64,000 nt of DNA from positions 23,451,001 to 23,515,000 of the forward strand of contig CM068317.1 of NCBI GenBank assembly GCA_034766995.1, given 5' to 3'. This DNA comes from Acanthacorydalis orientalis (lineage: Eukaryota; Arthropoda; Insecta; Megaloptera; Corydalidae). A program made the translations under genes and the position numbers. The notes below the pieces were generated by a model that had not been told where the DNA came from, ran no database searches, and saw nothing but the letters and a program-made list of their open reading frames with translations. Positions 57,285-64,000 of the stretch are shown in pieces; position 1 is the stretch's first letter; each line of letters begins with the position of its first letter.

Positions 57285-58010
57285 CTAATGAAAAATGCAA
57301 ATAAACGCACGTAAACATATCCATTATACACGATTTAACACAACATACAATAACAGTAATGTATGTAAACAATATTATGCAAGCTTTTTACGATTAAGAG
57401 ACCGTGTAGAGAATGATCCGTGTGTGAAAAGATCTGTATAGATAGAGTTTCTGAAACGTCGACGATTAATCATCATATTTTTCTGATGATTTTTCGTTAA
57501 ACAAGTCAATCATCCGAATATGCCAAGGGTAAATATGTACACATTTTTTATATGTCATTAGATTGACAAATGCTATAAATTGATACACGGATTTTCGTTT
57601 CTTCGAACATCTAAAGACATCAATGACATTATTCCGTCTATAGTATATGTAATTCGCATGGTTTTATTAGAAAACAGGTGCAGGAGTTCCTTGGTTTCAA
57701 AGTCAACTTCTACTAATAAGTACTTATTATCTCATACATGGAAAATATGTACATGTTCACACACATATAATGTGTATGTGTGTGTAAATGATTGCTTCAT
57801 AGGAAATTTTATATACGAAATTCAAACTGTAAGATTTTGTATGGAGAAATTAAATTAATGCGTTTAAACAAGATTGATTTAAGTTTTTATAATTTTATGA
57901 ATATAATTTAAGTAATTAGTATTATATAGTTTTAGATAAAATAATTCCTTTTGTATTTAACAATATTTTAAAAACCTATTTTGAATATAATGTTTTCATG
58001 GTTGGAAATC
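56000..58010. other. AT-rich intergenic DNA, no gene recognised
   Basis: Only a short (TA)n at 57254-57280. Open frames of 60-90 codons here (56701-56907, 57580-57858) have no recognised motif and are probably chance. Confidence 0.45.
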
Positions 58011-58016
58011 GTTTGC

Positions 58017-58115
58017 AAAACATTAAATTTATTAACGAAACTTTCATTTTATTATTTATCAGTTAAATTATATCTTTTCAATCTGATTAATCTCATATAT
58101 ATTGTATATATATAT
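58017..58115 (+). repeat. direct repeat flanking the B3 block, left copy
   Basis: AAATTTATTAACGAAACTTT and the following 80 bp recur, with substitutions and small indels, at 59740-59830. Confidence 0.85.
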
Positions 58116-58119
58116 GAGA

Positions 58120-58391
58120 AACATGAATATGAGTTTGTAGATCATAAATCGCAATTACTTTGCCACTAACCTGATATTTATAGTGAAGTTTTTTAAATAT
58201 TAAAATATGACATTAATTATTGTTTTTCTTCAGATTTATATTTACTCAAATTTGTTTTGTGAGGTATATTCACTGTGTTTATATAGGATGATAAATTTAG
58301 ACTTCCACATGGAAGTATTAAAAAGGACGCAGGATTTAAGACAAGTAATGATATTTTTTATTTAGTATTTTAGTTCGATACAATACTAAAA
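58120..58391. repeat. second copy of 36865-37136
   Basis: Holds the end of an F-type MITE (58125-58170) and the left half of MITE D (58279-58391), in the same order as at 36.9-37.1 kb. With B3 it forms a direct duplicate of the intronic block around B2. Confidence 0.88.
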
Positions 58392-59676
58392 TATGGGGTG
58401 TTGGAATCAATTCGTAGCGTTTTTTTCATGAAAAAGATCGTTTATTTTAAATGAAACTGAAAAAAACATATCATTCAAAGTATTTTCCATGGTTAGCCAC
58501 TACTTTTTCCCATCTTTCGAGCAGGAAACGAATACCACGTCGGAAGAACGCCTCGTCTTTAGATGCAATTCACGAATCGACCCATTCTTTGCAATCTTCA
58601 TAAGAAGTGAGCTTCTGCCCAGACAGGCCATGACTCATCGATCGAAACAAGTGGTAATCAGAAGGAGCAGTATCTGGAGAATACGGCGGGTGGGGTAAGA
58701 CTTCCCACTTGAGCATTTCCAAGTATGTTTTGACCGGTTTTGCGACGTGCGGAAGAGCATTGTCGTGATGCAAAATCACTTTGTCGTGTCTTTCAAAGTA
58801 TTCTGGCCGTTTTTCCTTCAATGCACAGCTTAAACGCATCAATTGTAGTCAGTAGCAATCTGTAGTGATGGTTTCATTCAGTTTGAGCAGCTCATAGTAG
58901 ATCACACCCTTATGATCCCACCAAATACAGAGCATGAGCTTGGATCCATGGATATTTGGCTTCGCGGCTGGTGTTGATGGTTGCCCGGGCTTAACCCATG
59001 ACTTTCTGCGCTTGGGGTTGTCGTAATTGATCCATTTTTCATCGCCCGTCACAATTCGATACAAAAATCTCTTAGTTTTCCCCTGTCGAAGCAGCAGTTC
59101 ACAGGTAGAAAAACGCCTTTCAACGTCCCTCGGTTTCGATTCGTATGGGACCCAATTTCTTTGCTTTTGGATCATTTCCATGGCTTTAAGGCGTTTTCCT
59201 ACCGTTGACAAGTCAACTCCCAACGATTCAGACAATTCTTGAAGTGTTTGACATGGGTCTTCATTAAGCAATACCTCTAATTCTTCATCGTCGAACTTTT
59301 TCGGCTGTCCAGGTCGTTACTTGTCTTCCAAGTCGAAATCACCACTTTTAAAACGTATAAACCACTTCCAACACGTTTGCTCAGCTAGAGCATGGTCACC
59401 ATAAATTTCCACTAAAATACGATGACTTTCGGCAGTACTTTTTTTCATGTTAAAGTAATGAAGTAAAACTGCACGCAAAAACAATTTATCCGGCACGAAA
59501 TTCGACATATTCGATAAAGTACAAAGTGTTGTTATTTACGCTTCACCCAAATGACATATACTGAAAATGACGCCTAAGGACAGCTGTTTTACGGGGAATA
59601 TTTGGTTAAAGGGAACAATGGAAGAATGTACTACCTACGCCATCTCTTGTAGAACGCTACGAATGAATTCCAACAC

Positions 59677-59678
<2 letters not shown>
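58392..59678 (-). mobile_element. mariner B3, mellifera-like, near full length
   Basis: About 1.29 kb, the full size. Minus-strand frames: 59508-59317 starts MSNFVPDKLFLRAVLLHYFN; 59271-58849 has LSTVGKRLKAMEMIQKQRNW and RIVTGDEKWINYDNP; 58842-58570 has ILHHDNALPHVAKPVKTYLE and YSPDTAPSDYHLFRSM. The catalytic Asp residues are kept. Breaks lie near 58845 and 59300 and a stop lies after WVDS. It is close to B2 but lacks some B2 changes. The right end abuts (TA)n. Confidence 0.92.
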
Positions 59679-59733
<55 letters not shown>

Positions 59734-59735
59734 AT
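59679..59735. repeat. (TA)n microsatellite at mariner edge
   Basis: Pure TA array starting at the right terminal repeat of B3. Confidence 0.95.
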
Positions 59736-59739
59736 ATAT

Positions 59740-59830
59740 AAATTTATTAACGAAACTTTTATTTTATTATTATTATTTATCAATTAAATTGTATGTTTTT
59801 AATTTGATTAATCTCATATATATATATATA
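59740..59830 (+). repeat. direct repeat flanking the B3 block, right copy
   Basis: Diverged copy of 58017-58115. Confidence 0.85.
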
Positions 59831-60224
59831 TATAATTGCTTCTTTAAAATAAGTATTTTTGTTCATAAAATAGTAGCTTTTTATATTAAACTAACTTCGT
59901 ACATTAATCGTTCCTTCCTGTTTCTCATTTTTGAAAGTAGCTATATACCATTTTTTTATATTCATATTAAAATATACATGTCCTTTATTAATAAGGAGTT
60001 ATTTAACAATTTCAAATGTTAATCATTTTGTAGTATATACCTTAATATTAAATTAAAAGACAACTCCCTGATTCAATTCCCTTAAGCAAACGTAGCTCGT
60101 TAATATTTTTGAACTCTTTATTATTTTTATATCATTCCTGTTCGAAATTTGACATGATTCTTCCCTTATCTCTATTTTGTTGCTTATGTAAAATATACTC
60201 CTTTCAGAATAATTTATCGTATAT

Positions 60225-61395
60225 TTGGATTGGAACAAAAGTTCATAGCATTTTTCAATAGATATTATTAATTGCAGTTTCGCGCGCAGCTAGATTGTAT
60301 TACATGACTCCATATGTATTATTTTGATAAGTAACATTTCAACTTTTTTTCTCTGCTACTTTTGTACAATTTTGTGAATTTTAAGTCTATTAAATTTAAA
60401 ATGGAGGAATATAAGGTGCATTTTCGTTATTTTATGCTGCTTTATTTTCGAAGAGGAATAAGTGCCGCAGAGGCATTAAAAAAGATATCCGCCGTTTATG
60501 GAGAAAATGGCGTAGCTGGGAGTACTGTTCGAAAGTGGTTCGCTCGGTTCTGAGATTGAAAATTTGACCTAGAGGTTCGCCTGCAGTTGTTGATAATGAC
60601 AAAATTTTAACACTTATTGAAAATAATCAACGTTCCACGAAACGGGACTTCGCAGAGATAGTGCAGGTGTCTCAAACGAGTGTTGTTATGCATTTAGGGA
60701 CACTTGAATATATAAATTGCTACGATGTTTGGGTGCCTCATAAATTAACTGAAAGAAATTTAATGGAACGCATTTTTATCAGTGATTCGCCCGTTAAAAG
60801 AAACCAAAACGATTTGTTTCTGAAACGGTTAATCACGAGCGATGAAAAATGTATCGTTTACAATAATGCGAATTGAAAAAGGTCATGGAAAAAAGGACAT
60901 GAGCCTCCGCTAACCACTCCAAAAGTGAGTCTTCATTCGAAGAAGGTGATGTTGTGTATCTGGAGGGATTCGAAGGACGTTGTGTATTACGAGCTTCTCC
61001 CAAATAATCAGACGATAAATTCGGAGAAGTACTGTACTCAATTCGATCAATTAAAGACAGAAATTGATCGAAAGCGTCCAGAATTGGCCAATTGGAAGGG
61101 TATCGTTTTTCCAAAAAACAAAGCTAGACTTCACATCACTTTGAAAACCCGGTAAAAATTGGTACAGTTTGGCTGGAACGTCCTACCTTACTCGACATAT
61201 CCACCTGATCCCCTGCACCTTCAGATTACGGTTTGTTCTGGTCGACACAGAATTCTCTTATTGGAAAAAACTTCACTTCCTTAGAAGTATTCAATAACCA
61301 CCTAAATCAATTCTTTGCCCAGAAAGATGCCAAGTTCTGGGAGGATGGAATTATGAAACTACGTGAAAAAGGGCGAAAGGTGGTGAATCAAAATG

Positions 61396-61477
<82 letters not shown>

Positions 61478-61555
61478 AATAAATATATGTACAAATAAGT
61501 AAACACTGCATTTGAGTGTCATCTTAAAAACGCTACGAACTTTTGTTCCAATCAA
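60225..61555 (+). mobile_element. degenerate mariner I, near full length
   Basis: The ends TTGGAACAAAAGTTCATAGC and (reverse complement) TTGGAACAAAAGTTCGTAGC are inverted repeats. The plus strand holds MEEYKVHFRYFMLLYFRRGI, GVAGSTVRKWFARF, VSQTSVVMHLGTLE, RLITSDEKCIVYNN, KVMLCIWRDSKDVVYYELLP, and GIVFPKNKARLHIT where the second catalytic Asp is Asn. The third Asp region is frame-shifted. Several stops. A (TA)n of about 80 bp has grown inside the element near its 3' end. Unlike the A, B, C and G families in its termini. Confidence 0.85.
61396..61475. repeat. (TA)n microsatellite inside mariner I
   Basis: Two TA blocks joined by TTATATACATA, located between the transposase end and the terminal repeat. 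Confidence 0.96.
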
Positions 61556-63350
61556 TAGAACCTTTTTGAATAAAAAAGTACTTTGAATTTCTTCAATAAA
61601 TTTTTACTGATTTTATAAATCTATTAAGACTGAATCGCGTTTTAATTATTAAAAATAACATTATATTTAATTAAAAACGAAATCTACTCAAATAGTATCA
61701 ACTTCACTGATTCTCAAATTCAGTATTCCATAAAGTTCTGTGAAACTATAGAATTTCATAGAAACATCGGAAATTCTATAAAAATTGTGAAATGTATACT
61801 TCAGTATATCTTTCCTGTAGTGAAAATGTATTTATTTATATTGCTTCTACTTCATAGTTGAATAAAACTGATTGTTCATTGTTCAGATTGATATTTGTTA
61901 AAGTTACGAGAAATTATTTCCACTTATTAGTTTATAAACCGTTGTATTTAATCATAGAGAATTGATTTAATGTATCAAATTCAAATATGCAATTTTATAT
62001 ATAATAAAAAATCACATTTCTCGTCACTTTGTCCTGCGGACAAAGTGCGAATCTCTATGGTGACGAGAAATGTTTGCTTTGTCACCTCATAGATTTCAAA
62101 TTTTATTTCATTAAGTTCTTAGATATTTTTATGTTTTAATATATTATGTTGTAAAAACCAATAAACAGTTTTTTCTTACTATGTTTCTTTCTATTTCTCG
62201 TCAATTTTGACAGGTTATATACTAGCAACCTAATAGTGTTGTCAAATAATGCATAAAATAATTTGTACTTGATGAGTTTCGATTTATTGGGTCACAAAAT
62301 TACATTTTTTTATGATTTTTAGCAAATATTTTGAGAACATGGTTCCTATATTTATTAATTTTCAGTCAATTATTTGTTATATTCAGTCTAATATCATCCA
62401 TAAAAGTATTTCAATTAGATTAATTTATTTTTTTACAAGCATGAATTAAAATTTCAGATAATCTATAGAAATTAAATAAAAGTTGAGGCTTTTATGAAAA
62501 GATTATATACAAACTGTAGATGTATGTAAAGTTATCTTTATGTCGGTGAAGAGATAATTTTTTTATAATACCTGCTCATACTATAAAAATGTAAAACCCA
62601 TACCGATAGATTTACCGATTATTAAAAATCGCTTTTTCTAATTATATATTATAAGTTGACGTCATTGAGTCTTTTGTAATTACAGTTAAGTTTTTATCAA
62701 AATTTTATTTGCACATAATTATGAAAAAAAAACTAAAGTAATACTAAAAATAATAATGCAGTGCTTAATTAATTTACGATTGTATCATCAATAATATATT
62801 TCGTTATATAACAAGAATTTATGAACACGTACCAATGTCAACAAACTTTAAGTATGTTCTTTACAATTATGTTTGATAGTAGGTTAAACAAAAGTCTATA
62901 CTTTATTTCAATAAAATATTCCTTAAATCAATTATGGTATTTTATACATTTTATTTTAATTGTTTTAATATGTAAAATAAATGTTCTTTTTTGTGTATAA
63001 ATACTGGATTATACAACAATATAATTTCGCTTGTAGCAATTCGCAATTATTAATTATATCATTACAAGATGTGTACAATATCATTTTAAATTCGGATAAT
63101 ATTAATTTATGTTATAATTTGTTTTTATTTTATACTCTTAAATACAATAGTTATGTAAGTATACTCGTATGTAATGAAATAAAAGTTAAGGTTTCTTCTA
63201 ATAACTGAATATTTAAGTGATTATCTCATCATTTTTATATTTAAACGTTTTTAATTTTAAAAAACCAGCATATTTAAATGTACATAGCCAGATATTTATA
63301 TACACAAGTGCAGAGTCCTTTGACGTGTAAACTTTAAATCTCCAAGAAAT
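61556..63350. other. AT-rich intergenic DNA with one hairpin
   Basis: No gene recognised. A nested inverted repeat lies at 62014-62073. Confidence 0.45.
62014..62073. repeat. nested inverted repeat
   Basis: Outer 14-bp perfect arms ACATTTCTCGTCAC (62014-62027) and complement (62060-62073). An inner 10-bp perfect hairpin CACTTTGTCC-TGC-GGACAAAGTG lies at 62025-62047. The two stems share CAC and would compete. Confidence 0.85.
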
Positions 63351-63359
63351 AAATTTTAA

Positions 63360-63634
63360 CCCTTTGGATGTGCGTGCATCTTGGAATTCATTGATGTTTT
63401 TAAGAGAAACTATGATCTCAGAGCGTTATCTTTTGGATAATATATTTAACGGTCACTAATTTCTTTCTAACGAGATTGAATTTATATCTTTCTTTCATTA
63501 AAAAAAGTACGGTCGTCCAAAAATCAGAAAAATCGCGGTTTTTTCATTTGAAAATCTATAAAAATTGAGAATTGGATTGAATAATATTTTTTTCTAAAAG
63601 TCCATCATTGGAACGCATGCACATTAAAAGGGTA
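63360..63634. mobile_element. TTAA-flanked MITE with CCCTTT ends
   Basis: Left TTAA (63356-63359) then CCCTTTGGATGTGCGTGC. The right end, reverse complemented, reads CCCTTTTAATGTGCATGC, 15 of 18 identical, followed by TA and then TTAA at 63635-63638. CCCTTT after TTAA is typical of piggyBac ends. No ORF. Confidence 0.65.
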
Positions 63635-63725
63635 TTAACATGGATACGATGAACTGATACTGTCATTGAAAAAAAATAAGGTTACAATTCAGAAAACAAA
63701 AACCGAAATTATTTTCTTATTAATG
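63630..63725 (-). mobile_element. cecropia-like mariner derivative F7, terminal fragment
   Basis: Matches the 5' terminal region of F3 (39890-39980): AACATGGATACGATGAACTG, AATTCAGAAAACAAAAACCG and AAATTATTTTCTTATTAATG. Only this end remains. Confidence 0.6.
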
Positions 63726-63916
63726 TAACATATTGGTTAAAAATAATACATTACTTCTCCATGATGGATTTTCTAAATTATAAATAATAACTTTTTATTT
63801 CCTTCTTTTTCAAACCTTATATTACGATATAACCCCCTTGAAAATGTAATTGTAATGAACTTCTTTGAATGTTAATGAATTAAAAAATACCATTTAATTA
63901 AATAAGATGTATATTA

Positions 63917-63945
63917 TATATATATATATATATATACATATATAA
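63917..63945. repeat. (TA)n microsatellite
   Basis: Short TA array near the window end. Confidence 0.9.
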
Positions 63946-64000
63946 AGTAAAAATTAGGCAACTGTTATGTAATAAGGTGACCCTTAACCTCCACATACAA

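Overview
This window is eukaryotic, strongly AT-rich DNA, and almost certainly comes from an insect. It holds one host gene with GT-AG introns, dozens of (TA)n microsatellites, and a dense load of mariner-type DNA transposons with a few RTE-like and other non-LTR retrotransposon tails. A hymenopteran or similar insect fits the mariner load and the fatty acyl-CoA reductase, but the species cannot be fixed from the sequence.

The host gene is a fatty acyl-CoA reductase (FAR) on the minus strand, with its coding sequence running from 44875 down to 23381. I assembled nine coding exons with matching splice phases: 44690-44875, 41524-41681, 35812-35902, 32897-33152, 32587-32779, 31008-31084, 29691-29853, 28494-28751 and 23381-23507. 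They total 1509 nt, or 502 residues plus a stop, which is the usual size of an insect FAR. The Rossmann motif TGATGFMG, the YAYTK active site, the FAR_C domain and a C-terminal membrane segment are all present, so the gene looks intact. Its introns carry many of the transposons listed below.

Region by region: 1-23380 is intergenic, with a deletion-derivative mariner (1070-1991), cecropia-like mariners and their HTH-only derivatives (2.5-6.7 kb), a LINE with a 14-bp target duplication (6764-7415), another mariner flanked by a 72-bp direct repeat (11819-12751), a TTAA-flanked piggyBac-like element (14075-14787), a putative solo LTR (15407-15979), a mariner relic (18328-19215) and a duplicated block (19868-20938). 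23381-44891 is the FAR gene. 44892-64000 is intergenic, with a TTAA MITE, a third copy of the first mariner, an inverted duplicated block (46.2-47.0 against 53.6-54.4 kb), a Helitron-like end, a second LTR-like repeat carrying a LINE C-terminus, a mariner with a 334-bp internal tandem duplication, an RTE C-terminus, a second copy of the 37-38 kb mariner block, and one more degenerate mariner (60.2-61.6 kb).

Six or more mariner lineages are present. Nearly all copies are dead, and several lineages are represented mainly by internal-deletion derivatives that share junctions, which suggests they were mobilised in trans. I saw no multigene functional system. The most interesting signals are structural: a MADE1-like palindromic mini-mariner in a FAR intron, long direct repeats around two mariner insertions, and shared deletion junctions.
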